A DNA stretch of 64,000 nt. Source: Paucibacter sediminis. GTDB lineage: Bacteria; Pseudomonadota; Gammaproteobacteria; Burkholderiales; Burkholderiaceae_C. Shown here in pieces: positions 14,859-22,764 of the stretch. Position numbers and translations under genes: made by a program. The number at the start of each line of letters is the position of its first letter. The stretch's first letter is position 1. The notes beneath the pieces were generated by a model, which did not search any database, was not told the origin of the DNA, and worked only from the letters and a program-made list of their open reading frames with translations. The stretch is taken from the NCBI RefSeq assembly GCF_030254645.1, contig NZ_CP116346.1, positions 806,001 to 870,000 on the forward strand. Direction: 5' to 3'.

Positions 14859-16925
14859 TCAGTTATTGGGCGCACCGGCCGCGATCCAGGCCTTGATCTG
14901 CTCGATCGTCGCGGCATCCAGATAAGGGCCGCCGAAGGGCATGCGCGCGCCGCTGATGCCGGGCCCGCCCTCCAGCTTGCGTATCAGGTAGCTGTTGGCG
15001 GCGTCGCCGGGCTTGACGCGCTTCAGGCTCGGCTGCTCCAGGCTGTCGACGTTCACCAGCGCCGCGAAGCTGCTGCCGGCGCTCAGGTTCTGCGAGCCGG
15101 GCAAGGCACCGCCGGCCGGCTGCGAACCATCGTGACAGCCGGAACACCGCGCCGTGAACACCTGTTGCTGGAGCTGCGTCAGGGTCGGCGCCGCCGGCGC
15201 GTGGTTGGCCACCGTCACGTTCACCGCGGCCGAGCTGCCCACCGCGTTGTTGACATTGGTGGCGGTGGCGGTGATGGCGGCGCTGCCATCGGCGATCAGG
15301 GTGGTGTCCCAGCTGATCGTGTAGGGCGAGCTGGTGGCCACGCCCAGCGACTGGCTGCCATTGGCGAAGAACTCCACCTTGCTGATGCGCAGCGCATCCT
15401 GCACCGTGGCACTGAGCGTCACCGTGCCGGCGAGGCTGCCGGTGGGCACCGTCAGGCTCACCACCGGCGGCACATTGAGCACCGGCGGCGTGGCGCCCAG
15501 GTCGATGCGGCCATAGGCACCGCCGCTCTCGTCGTTCACGCCGGCGGCATAGAACAGCGTGTTGTGCGGCTGGTTGCTGGCATCGTTGCCGAAGCTGAGG
15601 CCCCACAGCCCGGGCAGGGCGAAGGCCACGCCCGCGGCGTCGCCCAGGGTGCCGACGAAGGTGCCGCTGGCGGGGTCGTAGGCATGGATGCGGCCGTCAC
15701 CGAAATTGCCCACCAGCAGGGCATTGCTGAGCGTGCCGAAGTCGGCCGGCGCCAGCGCCATGCCCCAGGGCGAATTGAGCGCGCCGCCGACGTCGACCAG
15801 GCGCCTGACGAACACGCCATTGGCATCGAACACATTCACCAGGCCGAGGCCGGCACCGTTGACGTTGTCGATGCTGCCGGCCGCGCCCTGCCTGGCATAG
15901 CTGACATAGAGCTGGGTGCTGCCGCCGGCGCCGTTCTTGATCGCCTGGATGCCGAAGGGCGCATAGCCCGCCGGCAGATTGGCGTCGCTGAAGGCAAAGC
16001 GGCCCGCGCTGGGCGCCTGCTTCTGGTAGCTGGCGTCGAACACATCGACCTTGGCCTTGGCGAAATCGGCGGCGTAGAGGAAGTTGGCGCTGCCGTTGCT
16101 GGCGATCGCAAGGCCCTTGTAGACCGCGCCGCCGGTGTCGGCAAACATGGTCAGCGCATGCGTGCCGTCCACGCTCGCGGCCCAGCCGGCGATCATGCCG
16201 CCCTCGCCCGCGAAGATGAAGGCGGCCGGCGCCGACTTGCCGGCGGCCGCGACGACGAAGTCCGCGCTGCCGTTGAAGACCATGCCGGTGGGGCTGAAGG
16301 CGGCCCCGCCGGCACTGGGCGCCAGCGCCACCACGCGCGGCGTCGCCACCGGTTGGGCCTTGCCATTGCCGTCGTAAATGGTCGAGCTGGCGGTGGCGGC
16401 ATTCGCCACCCACATCGGCGAGGTGGGCCCCAGCGCCAGGCCCCAGGGGTTGACGAGGTGGCTGTCGACGGACTGCGCGTTGCCGCCCGCCGCATTCGCC
16501 ACCAGCAGGGTGTTCGAATAGGCGCTGGGCGCGCTCACCGTGAGGGTGGCCGACTGCGTGCTGCTGCCGGTGTAGGCGGCGCCCGCGCACATCAGCGTGT
16601 AGACGACGGCGCCGACGCTGCTGGGCGTGACCGCCTGGCTGCCGCTGGCCGGCTCCGTGCCCGACCAGCCGCCACTGGCGGTGCAGGAGGTGCCATCGCT
16701 GGACTTCCATGTGAGCTGTGCGCTTTGCCCCAGCACGATGTTGCCGGGCTGCACCGCCAACGTCAGCGTGGGCGGGGGTGGTGGCGGTGGGGGCGGCGGT
16801 GGGGGCGGCATGCCGCTGTCGCCGCCGCCTCCTCCTCCGCAAGCGGCGAGGCCGCAAGCCAGCAGCAGGCCGAGTACTTGCCAGGGCCGCGGCTGGATGA
16901 GTGAGCCATGCATGTTCAGGTTCAT
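14859..16925 (-). CDS. TIGR03118-like beta-propeller lipoprotein with C-terminal cytochrome-c-like domain
   Basis: A 688-residue exported protein. A lipoprotein-type signal (LLLACGLAACGGG) is followed by a 13-proline run, a small Ig-like domain (~55-130), a beta-propeller of TIGR03118 type (~135-490; NTLLVANAAGG...VNPWGLALG...MWVANAA) and another Ig-like segment with FFANGSQSLG. The C-terminal ~97 residues hold one CSGCH haem motif (C594, C597, H598). The C-terminal domain closely resembles the separate lipoprotein at 17073-17519 (shared ARMPxGGPYLDA). ATG 16925 has GGAG 7 nt upstream. It heads a probable operon with torF-like, sigma, anti-sigma and protease genes. Confidence 0.88.
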   Translation of the reverse strand: MNLNMHGSLIQPRPWQVLGLLLACGLAACGGGGGGDSGMPPPPPPPPPPPPPTLTLAVQPGNIVLGQSAQLTWKSSDGTSCTASGGWSGTEPASGSQAVTPSSVGAVVYTLMCAGAAYTGSSTQSATLTVSAPSAYSNTLLVANAAGGNAQSVDSHLVNPWGLALGPTSPMWVANAATASSTIYDGNGKAQPVATPRVVALAPSAGGAAFSPTGMVFNGSADFVVAAAGKSAPAAFIFAGEGGMIAGWAASVDGTHALTMFADTGGAVYKGLAIASNGSANFLYAADFAKAKVDVFDASYQKQAPSAGRFAFSDANLPAGYAPFGIQAIKNGAGGSTQLYVSYARQGAAGSIDNVNGAGLGLVNVFDANGVFVRRLVDVGGALNSPWGMALAPADFGTLSNALLVGNFGDGRIHAYDPASGTFVGTLGDAAGVAFALPGLWGLSFGNDASNQPHNTLFYAAGVNDESGGAYGRIDLGATPPVLNVPPVVSLTVPTGSLAGTVTLSATVQDALRISKVEFFANGSQSLGVATSSPYTISWDTTLIADGSAAITATATNVNNAVGSSAAVNVTVANHAPAAPTLTQLQQQVFTARCSGCHDGSQPAGGALPGSQNLSAGSSFAALVNVDSLEQPSLKRVKPGDAANSYLIRKLEGGPGISGARMPFGGPYLDAATIEQIKAWIAAGAPNN

Positions 16926-16953
16926 CGCTGAGCTCCTGCCGATGATGTTTGGT

Positions 16954-16986
16954 GCGGTAAGTGCCGCCAGCCGCCTGCGGGGTTCA
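16954..16986 (-). promoter_or_regulatory. ECF-type promoter of the beta-propeller gene
   Basis: The minus strand shows TGAACCCCG (-35, from 16986), a 17-bp gap after TGAACC, and CACTTACCGC (-10 region, ending 16954), 28 nt upstream of the ATG. The same two blocks recur on the opposite strand in front of the divergent gene. As a result the -10 regions form a perfect 12-bp inverted repeat across the intergenic region. Confidence 0.65.
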
Positions 16987-17016
16987 TTGCGGCAACAAAA
17001 ACATTTGCGCGCGCAC

Positions 17017-17050
17017 TGAACCCCGGGGCCGCCGAGCTGGCACTTACCGC
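17017..17050 (+). promoter_or_regulatory. ECF-type promoter of the divergent cytochrome operon
   Basis: TGAACCCCG starts at 17017; 18 bp after TGAACC comes CACTTACCGC (17041-17050), 22 nt before the ATG. The match with the divergent promoter covers 9 and 12 bases of the two blocks, while the spacer is not conserved. That argues for functional elements rather than simple duplication. Confidence 0.65.
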
Positions 17051-17072
17051 CAATCACGCCGAGGAGCTGCCC

Positions 17073-17519
17073 ATGCCAAGAGGATCCCTGCCGCTGGCCA
17101 CGATGCTGGCGACCCTGCTGGCGGCATGCGGCGGCAGCGGCGAAGGGCTGGACGCCAACGGCCGCCCGCTCACGCCCGGCGGCGGCAGCGGCGGGCCGCT
17201 GAGCGCCGACTTCGGCGCCATCCAGCAGCATGTGTTCACGCCCATCTGCAGCGTCTGCCATGCCGGTGGCGCGGCGCCGCAGGGCCTGCGCCTGGACGCC
17301 GCCAACAGCTACGCCATGCTGGTGGGCGTGGCCAGCACCGAGTCTCCCGGGGTGTTGCGGGTGGCGCCCGGCGACCCCGATCGCAGCTATCTGATCCAGA
17401 AGCTGGAGGGCCATGCCGCGGTGGGTGCGCGCATGCCGCTGGGCGGGCCCTATCTCGATGCCGACACCATGGCGCTGCTGCGGCAATGGATCGCGAACGG
17501 CGCCCAACGGGGAACATGA
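17073..17519 (+). CDS. Cytochrome-c-like lipoprotein
   Basis: A 148-residue protein with a lipoprotein signal (MLATLLAACGG, Cys19), a Gly/Pro-rich linker and a single haem motif CSVCH (C59, C62, H63). Downstream YLIQKLEG and GARMPLGGPYLDADTM match the C-terminal domain of the beta-propeller protein encoded divergently. That kinship suggests duplication and a shared electron-transfer or substrate role. GAGGAG lies 8 nt upstream of the ATG. Its stop overlaps the next start (ATGA). Confidence 0.88.
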   Translation: MPRGSLPLATMLATLLAACGGSGEGLDANGRPLTPGGGSGGPLSADFGAIQQHVFTPICSVCHAGGAAPQGLRLDAANSYAMLVGVASTESPGVLRVAPGDPDRSYLIQKLEGHAAVGARMPLGGPYLDADTMALLRQWIANGAQRGT

Positions 17520-18613
17520 TGACGATGAAGCGCATCCTGCTGCGGGCGCTGGCCCTGCTCGCCCTGCTGGCCCTGGCGGCACTGCACGGGCCGGCCCGCG
17601 CCGAACCCTATCTGGCGCTGCGGCAGGGCTGGGCCTGCAGCGCCTGCCATGTCAACGCCACCGGCGGCGGGCTGCGCAACGCGCTGGGCAATGCCTTCGC
17701 CCAGAAGATGCTCGCCGCCCATGAACTGCCGGACAGCTGGCCCGACTGGAGCGGCAGCATCGGCACGCGCCTGCGGCTGGGGGCCGATCTGCGCGACAGC
17801 TGGTCGCGCATCAGCGTGCCGGGGCAGGCCAGCCAGAGCCGCCAGGGCCTCGATCAGTTGCGTCTCTATGCCGACCTGCTGTTGCTACCCGACTGGCTGA
17901 GCGTCTCTCTGGACGAGCAGCTGGCGCCGGGCGCCGCGCAGCGGCAGGAAGCCTATCTGCGGCTCAGCCATGCGGGCGCCTATCTGAAGGCCGGGCAGTT
18001 CTACCTGCCGCTGGGCTGGCGCCTGCAGGACGCCAGCAGCCTGGTGCGCGAGGTCAGCGGCATCGGCATGACGACGCCCGACAAGGGCGTCGAGCTGGGG
18101 CTGGAGCGGCCGGGCTGGTCGGCCCAGCTGGCCTATAGCAAGGGGCCGGGCAACGCCGGCACGGACGCGGGCCATCAATGGACCGGCCAGCTGGTCTGGC
18201 TGGGCAGCGAGGGCCGCATCGGCCTGGGCGGCGTGCGGCTCAGCTCGGCGGCCGGCGATCGCAGCGTGCTGGCCGGCTTCGGCGGCTGGCGGTTCGGCCC
18301 GCTGGTGCTGCTGGGCGAGCTGGACCTGATTGCCGACGACGGCTACCCGGAGGGCCGGCGCCGCCTGATGGCCGGCCTGGCCGAGCTCAACTGGGGCTGG
18401 CGCCGCGGCCACAACCTGAAGTTCAGCGCCGAGAGCTACGACCCCGACCGCCACGTGCGCGAGGACCAGAAGGCCCGCTTCAGCCTGGTGTACGAGTACA
18501 CGCCCCTGCCCTTCCTGCAGCTGCGCGGCGGGCTGCGCCGCTACCAGGGCATCCCGCAGAACGCGCTGGACCACCGGCGGCTGATCTTCCTGGAGCTACA
18601 CGCTTTTATCTGA
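17516..18613 (+). CDS. Outer-membrane-barrel-like protein with N-terminal CxxCH motif
   Basis: A 365-residue exported protein. The signal peptide (LLRALALLALLALAALHGPARA) is followed by RQGWACSACHVNATGGG, a possible haem c site (C41, C44, H45). A long region of amphipathic strands follows (GTRLRLGADLRDSW, GAYLKAGQFYLPLGWRL, SLVYEYTPLPFLQLRGGLRRY), consistent with a beta-barrel. It may be an electron-transfer porin paired with the lipoprotein cytochrome before it, with which it is translationally coupled. ATGs at 17519 and 17525 are also in frame. The last 18 bp overlap the convergent SRPBCC gene. Confidence 0.82.
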   Translation: MMTMKRILLRALALLALLALAALHGPARAEPYLALRQGWACSACHVNATGGGLRNALGNAFAQKMLAAHELPDSWPDWSGSIGTRLRLGADLRDSWSRISVPGQASQSRQGLDQLRLYADLLLLPDWLSVSLDEQLAPGAAQRQEAYLRLSHAGAYLKAGQFYLPLGWRLQDASSLVREVSGIGMTTPDKGVELGLERPGWSAQLAYSKGPGNAGTDAGHQWTGQLVWLGSEGRIGLGGVRLSSAAGDRSVLAGFGGWRFGPLVLLGELDLIADDGYPEGRRRLMAGLAELNWGWRRGHNLKFSAESYDPDRHVREDQKARFSLVYEYTPLPFLQLRGGLRRYQGIPQNALDHRRLIFLELHAFI

Positions 18614-19609
18614 GGGCGCGGCGCGCATCGGCAGGTAGAGCTCGACCTCGTTGTGCGCGCTGGCGGGATCCAGCGGCGCGCGCAGATAGCGCTCGAAGGG
18701 CGGGATGCGCAGATCGGGCTCCAGCGCCTCGATGCGCAGGCGCTGCATGCCCTGGTACCAGGCCGTCTCGAGCGCGGCGAGCGGGCCCTGCAGCCGCAGC
18801 ACATAGGCGCGGTGCGCGGGGATCTCATGCTGCAGCTGATCGCCGACGGCCTCGCCAGGCACGCCGATACGGCAATCGGTGCGGCGCTGCTTGATCTGGG
18901 TGCGCAGGTAGACGGCCAGGGCCTGGCCGTCGCCGGGCTGGCCCGCCGCCTGCAGCTCGGCACGCAAGGCGGCAACGACGCCGGGCACGGCGGCCGGCAG
19001 ATCGGCCAGCGGCCCGCGGTAGGGCCGGCAGGCGCAGCGCTGCGCCGGCAGCTCGCGCACGCCCAGGTAGCTGATCGTGTAGGCCTGCTCGGGCCGGTGC
19101 TCGAGCTGCGCCGCCAGCCGACTCAGGCCATGGCGCAGATCCAGCGCCAGCATGCCCTGCACCGTCTTGGCAAAGGCGCGCATGCTAAAACCGACGCGGC
19201 CGCGCAGCGACCAGTGCACGCGCGTGCCGCCCGGCACCGCCTCGAGCTGCCAGCGCGTGCGGGCGCGGAACTTGAAGGGTTCCAGGCAGGCCAGGCTCAT
19301 GTCGACGCCATCGCTCTTGCGCAGCCGCGTCAGCGTGAGCCGGCCCACGCCCGCCGCGCCCTGCTCCCAGGCCAGCGCATGGCCGGGCTGCCCGGCCGTG
19401 CCGCTCAGCAGCACGGGCGCCGCGCGCGCATGTTCCAGCCAGGGGTTCCAGGCCTGCCAGCGGGCGAAGTCGAGCAGCTGGGCGCGCAGCGTCTCCAGCG
19501 GCACCGCCAGCACGCGCACCTCGTCCACGCGCAGCCGGCCGCTGAAGCGCCCCATATAGGCCAGCAGGGCGACGATGCAGAAGGCGGGAACGAAGAGCAG
19601 TGCAGTCAT
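18596..19609 (-). CDS. SRPBCC-fold plus GyrI-like domain protein
   Basis: A 337-residue protein with one N-terminal membrane helix (ALLFVPAFCIVALLAY). A polyketide-cyclase/SRPBCC-like domain (~28-165; LLDFARWQAWNPWLEH, WQLEAVPGGTRVHWSLRG) is followed by a GyrI-like small-molecule-binding domain (~175-335; LGVRELPAQ...RIGVPGEAV...AYVLRLQGPLAALETAWYQGMQ). Both domain types bind hydrophobic ligands; no catalytic function can be assigned. It starts 19 bp after dctM on the same strand, so it may be co-transcribed with the TRAP genes, though a shared function is not evident. Confidence 0.8.
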   Translation of the reverse strand: MTALLFVPAFCIVALLAYMGRFSGRLRVDEVRVLAVPLETLRAQLLDFARWQAWNPWLEHARAAPVLLSGTAGQPGHALAWEQGAAGVGRLTLTRLRKSDGVDMSLACLEPFKFRARTRWQLEAVPGGTRVHWSLRGRVGFSMRAFAKTVQGMLALDLRHGLSRLAAQLEHRPEQAYTISYLGVRELPAQRCACRPYRGPLADLPAAVPGVVAALRAELQAAGQPGDGQALAVYLRTQIKQRRTDCRIGVPGEAVGDQLQHEIPAHRAYVLRLQGPLAALETAWYQGMQRLRIEALEPDLRIPPFERYLRAPLDPASAHNEVELYLPMRAAPSDKSV

Positions 19610-19628
19610 GCCGGATGCATCCCGCCCA

Positions 19629-20912
19629 CTACATCATGCCCATGGCCTTGGGTAGCACCAGGGTCAACCAGGGCCAGTAGGTCACGATCACCAGGAACAC
19701 GATCATGGTCAGCAGCCAGGGCATCACCGCCTTGGTCAGCTCGGTGATGCCGAGCTTGGAGATGCCCGAGGCCACGTAGAGGTTGAGCCCGACCGGCGGG
19801 TGGCACAGGCCCACCTCCATGTTGACGTCGATCAGGATGCCGAAGTGCACCGGGTTCACGCCCAGTTGCACCGCCGCCGGGAAGAAGATCGGAGCCATGA
19901 TCAGGATGATGGACGAGGGGTCCATGAAGTTGCCGGCCGCCAGCAGGATCAGGTTGACCACGAACAGGAAGCCGTGCTGGCCCAGGTCCATGCTCAGCAG
20001 CCAGTCGGCCAGGCGGTGCGGCATGTTCTCGTTGGCCAGCACGAAGGAGAACAGCACCGCGTTGGTGATGATGTAGAGCAGCATCGCCGACATATTGGCC
20101 GAGTCCAGCAGCACGCGCGGCACGTCCTTGAGGCGCAGATCCTTGTAGACGTAGATGGAGACGAAGAAGGAATACACCGCCGCCATCGCCGCCGCCTCGG
20201 TGGCGGTGAACATGCCGGAGTAGATGCCGCCCACGATGATGACCACCAGCATCAGGCCCCACACGCTCTTGCGGAAGGCCTGCAGGCGCTCGCCCCAGGT
20301 GGCGCGCACCATGCGCGGGTAGTTGTTCTTGCGGGCGATGTACCAGGTCACCACCGCCAGCATCAGCGCCAGCGTGATGCCGGGCAGCAGGCCGGCCACG
20401 AACAGCGCGCCGATCGAGGTGTTGGTGGAGATGGCGTAGATCACCTTGGGGATGGAGGGCAGCATCAGGATGCCCAGCGAACCCGCGGTGATGATGACGC
20501 CGGCGCCGAAGCGCATCGGGTAGCCATGCGCCACCATGGCCGGCAGCACGATGGAGCCGATCGCCACCACCGTGGCCACGCTGGAGCCGCACACCAGCGC
20601 GAACATCGAGCAGGCCAGGATGGAGGCCAGCGCCAGGCCACCGTGGAAATGGCCCACCATCGAGGTGGCGAAGTTGATCATGCGTTTCGCCACCCCGCCA
20701 TGGGTGAGGAAGTTGCCGGCCAGGATGAAGAAGGGCACGGCCATGATTTCCCACTTCTCGATGCCGGTGAACAGCTTCATCGCCACCGACTCCACCGGCA
20801 CCTGGGTCATCGTGAAGATGAAGGTGAGCACGGTGAGACCGAGCGAGATCGAGATCGGCATGCCGGTGAGCATGAGGGCCAGCAAGAGCCCGAAGATGAT
20901 GACGGCGTTCAT
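19629..20912 (-). CDS. dctM: TRAP transporter large permease DctM
   Basis: A 427-residue, about 12-helix inner-membrane protein, standard length for the TRAP large subunit. It carries typical motifs (GMPISISLGLTVL, PFFILAGNFLTHGGVAKRMI, MLPSIPKVIYA, NLILLAAGNFMDPSS, CHPPVGLNLYVASGI). It imports C4-dicarboxylate-type substrates using a sodium or proton gradient. It follows dctQ by 4 bp. Confidence 0.96.
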   Translation of the reverse strand: MNAVIIFGLLLALMLTGMPISISLGLTVLTFIFTMTQVPVESVAMKLFTGIEKWEIMAVPFFILAGNFLTHGGVAKRMINFATSMVGHFHGGLALASILACSMFALVCGSSVATVVAIGSIVLPAMVAHGYPMRFGAGVIITAGSLGILMLPSIPKVIYAISTNTSIGALFVAGLLPGITLALMLAVVTWYIARKNNYPRMVRATWGERLQAFRKSVWGLMLVVIIVGGIYSGMFTATEAAAMAAVYSFFVSIYVYKDLRLKDVPRVLLDSANMSAMLLYIITNAVLFSFVLANENMPHRLADWLLSMDLGQHGFLFVVNLILLAAGNFMDPSSIILIMAPIFFPAAVQLGVNPVHFGILIDVNMEVGLCHPPVGLNLYVASGISKLGITELTKAVMPWLLTMIVFLVIVTYWPWLTLVLPKAMGMM

Positions 20913-20916
20913 GGTC

Positions 20917-21540
20917 TTAGGCCTTCTTCTCGATCAGGGTGTGATCGGCTTGCGCGCTGTCCACCCCTTCCACATAGGCGTGGTCGTGCACCGGCAGTTC
21001 ACCGGTACGCCAGAACGCCACGCAGACCTGCACGAAGCGATAGCACATCAGCGAGGAGCCCAGCGGCACGGCGGAATAGACCATCCAGGTGGGCCATTCC
21101 AGGTCCGGCGTGGTGGGGCCCTCGGGCACGTCGCCGATCGGCATACCGAACAGCTGCAAAAAGGCGTGGTGGGCGCCGTTCTCCCACACGAAGTGGCCGC
21201 CCAGGTAGGCGATCGAGGCGGTGAAGACGGCGCCGGCGACGAGGCCGAACAGCACCACCTTGGAACGCCAGGCCGGGCTGAGGCGGTTCACCACCACGTC
21301 CACGCCCACATGGATGCCGGTGCGCACGCCATAGGCGGCGCCGAACTTGCACATCCACACGAACATGATGATGCAGAGCTCCTGCGCCCAGCTCACGTCC
21401 ATGCGCAGGGCCCAGTCCTGGATATAGGGCACGCCCGCCAGATAGCGGTGCACCACGGCGGCAAAGATCACCAGGGTGGCCGCCGCCATCAGGAAGGCGA
21501 TCAGCCATTCCTCCAGGTGGTTGAGGAAGCGATTGATCAT
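20917..21540 (-). CDS. dctQ: TRAP transporter small permease DctQ
   Basis: A 207-residue inner-membrane protein with four predicted helices and the conserved RYLAGVPYIQDWALRMDVSWAQELCIIMFVWMCKFGAAYGVRTG region. It partners DctM. It lies 33 bp downstream of dctP and 4 bp upstream of dctM. The rather long periplasmic loop after helix 3 (GGHFVWENGAHHAFLQLFG) is unremarkable for the family. Confidence 0.94.
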   Translation of the reverse strand: MINRFLNHLEEWLIAFLMAAATLVIFAAVVHRYLAGVPYIQDWALRMDVSWAQELCIIMFVWMCKFGAAYGVRTGIHVGVDVVVNRLSPAWRSKVVLFGLVAGAVFTASIAYLGGHFVWENGAHHAFLQLFGMPIGDVPEGPTTPDLEWPTWMVYSAVPLGSSLMCYRFVQVCVAFWRTGELPVHDHAYVEGVDSAQADHTLIEKKA

Positions 21541-21573
21541 GATGCGGGCTCCGTCTGCGCGGGCTGATGAGGA

Positions 21574-22614
21574 TTACTTCGGAGCGACGAAGCCGGCGGC
21601 CTTGTAGACGGCCTCGACGGTGGCCTTGCCGACGCGCGCCTCCATCTCCTTGTGCACCGGCATCAAGGCCTTCTTCCACTCGGTCAGTTCGGCCTGGGTG
21701 GGCATGTAGATATTGGTCTTGCCGCTGTTCTTGATGGCGGTGAAGGCTGAAGCGTTCTCGGTGCTGGCGATCGCGTTGGCGTAGGTGCTGGCCTCCTTCA
21801 TGGCGCCCTCGAGCTGGCCGCGGATGTCGGCCGGCAGGCCGTCCCAGAACTTCTTGTTGACGATCACCGCATAGGCCAGGTGGCCGTGGTTGGAGACGGT
21901 GATGTGCTTCTGCACCTCGAAGATCTTCTGGGTGTAGAAGTTGGAGGCCACGCCCTCGGTGCCGTCCACCACGCCGGTCTGCAGGGCCTGGTAGAGCTCG
22001 CTGAAGGCCATCACCTGCGGGATCGCGCCGAGTGCGCGCATCTGCGCGTCCAGCACCTTGCTGGACTGGATGCGCATCTTCATGCCCTTGAAGTCCGCCA
22101 CGTTGTGCAGGGGCTTGTTGGCGCTCATGATGTGGAAGCCGTTGTCCCAGTAGGCCAGGCCCTTGATGCCCTTGGGCTCCAGCTTCTTGAACAGATCGGC
22201 GCCCACCGGCCCGTCGGTGACGGCGCGGAAGGCCTCGGTGTCCTTGAACACAAAGGGCAGGTCGAAGACCTCGAAGTCCTTCACGCCCAGCGGCCCGAAC
22301 TTGGCCAGCGAGGGCGCCAGCATCTGCACCGAGCCGAGCTGCAGCGCCTCCATCTCTTCCTTGTCCTTGTAGAGCTGGCTGTTGGGGTAGAGCTCCACCT
22401 TGACCTTGCCGCCGGTGCGCTGCTCGGCCAGCTCCTTGAAGCGCTGGGCGCCCTTGCCCTTGGGCGTGTCGGGCGCCACCACATGGCTGAACTTGATGAC
22501 GATGGGCGCCTGCGCCTGGGCCGGCGCGAAACCGGCCAGCGGCAGGGCCAGGGCGGCGCCCAGCAACAGGCGACTGGAAGTGCGGCGGGTCAGCGAGGTG
22601 AAGCGTGATGTCAT
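21574..22614 (-). CDS. dctP: TRAP transporter substrate-binding protein DctP
   Basis: A 346-residue periplasmic receptor. A signal peptide with two arginines (SLTRRTSSRLLLGAALALPLAGFAPAQA) precedes the mature start PIVIKFSHVVAPDTPKGKGAQRF, the usual DctP opening for C4-dicarboxylates. The conserved MRIQSSKVLDAQMRALGAIP segment contains the ligand-binding Arg. ATG 22614 is the only reasonable start; the long upstream open frame is antisense to dctS. Succinate, fumarate or malate are likely ligands given the linked DctS/DctR, but not proven. Confidence 0.95.
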   Translation of the reverse strand: MTSRFTSLTRRTSSRLLLGAALALPLAGFAPAQAQAPIVIKFSHVVAPDTPKGKGAQRFKELAEQRTGGKVKVELYPNSQLYKDKEEMEALQLGSVQMLAPSLAKFGPLGVKDFEVFDLPFVFKDTEAFRAVTDGPVGADLFKKLEPKGIKGLAYWDNGFHIMSANKPLHNVADFKGMKMRIQSSKVLDAQMRALGAIPQVMAFSELYQALQTGVVDGTEGVASNFYTQKIFEVQKHITVSNHGHLAYAVIVNKKFWDGLPADIRGQLEGAMKEASTYANAIASTENASAFTAIKNSGKTNIYMPTQAELTEWKKALMPVHKEMEARVGKATVEAVYKAAGFVAPK

Positions 22615-22699
22615 GGCGGTCTCCGGGTGGATGGTCGGCAGCGTCGGGTGCATGGCCGTTTTGGGGCAATTGTGCGAAGCGTGCCCGCTCGCGGGTAGT

Positions 22700-22713
22700 T
22701 GTGGAGTTCCACA
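22700..22713. promoter_or_regulatory. Inverted repeat in the dctP/dctS intergenic region
   Basis: TGTGGA-GT-TCCACA is a perfect 6-bp inverted repeat in the 150-bp gap between the divergent dctP and dctS genes, 86 bp from dctP and 52 bp from dctS. It is a candidate operator for DctR; no second copy was noticed in the gap. Confidence 0.45.
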
Positions 22714-22764
22714 TTTGTGCGTGCGCGCCGCGTTCTGGGGCGCGGCCGTCCGTAGACTGCGGCC

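Noticed and set aside
16775-16812. G-rich tract as a possible quadruplex or regulatory repeat
   Set aside because: It is the complement of the 13-proline codon run in the beta-propeller lipoprotein; simple coding repeat is enough to explain it.
14571-16904. Long + strand open frame (777 codons) opposite the beta-propeller gene
   Set aside because: No domain; the opposite strand encodes a signal peptide, propeller repeats and a CxxCH domain with an SD.
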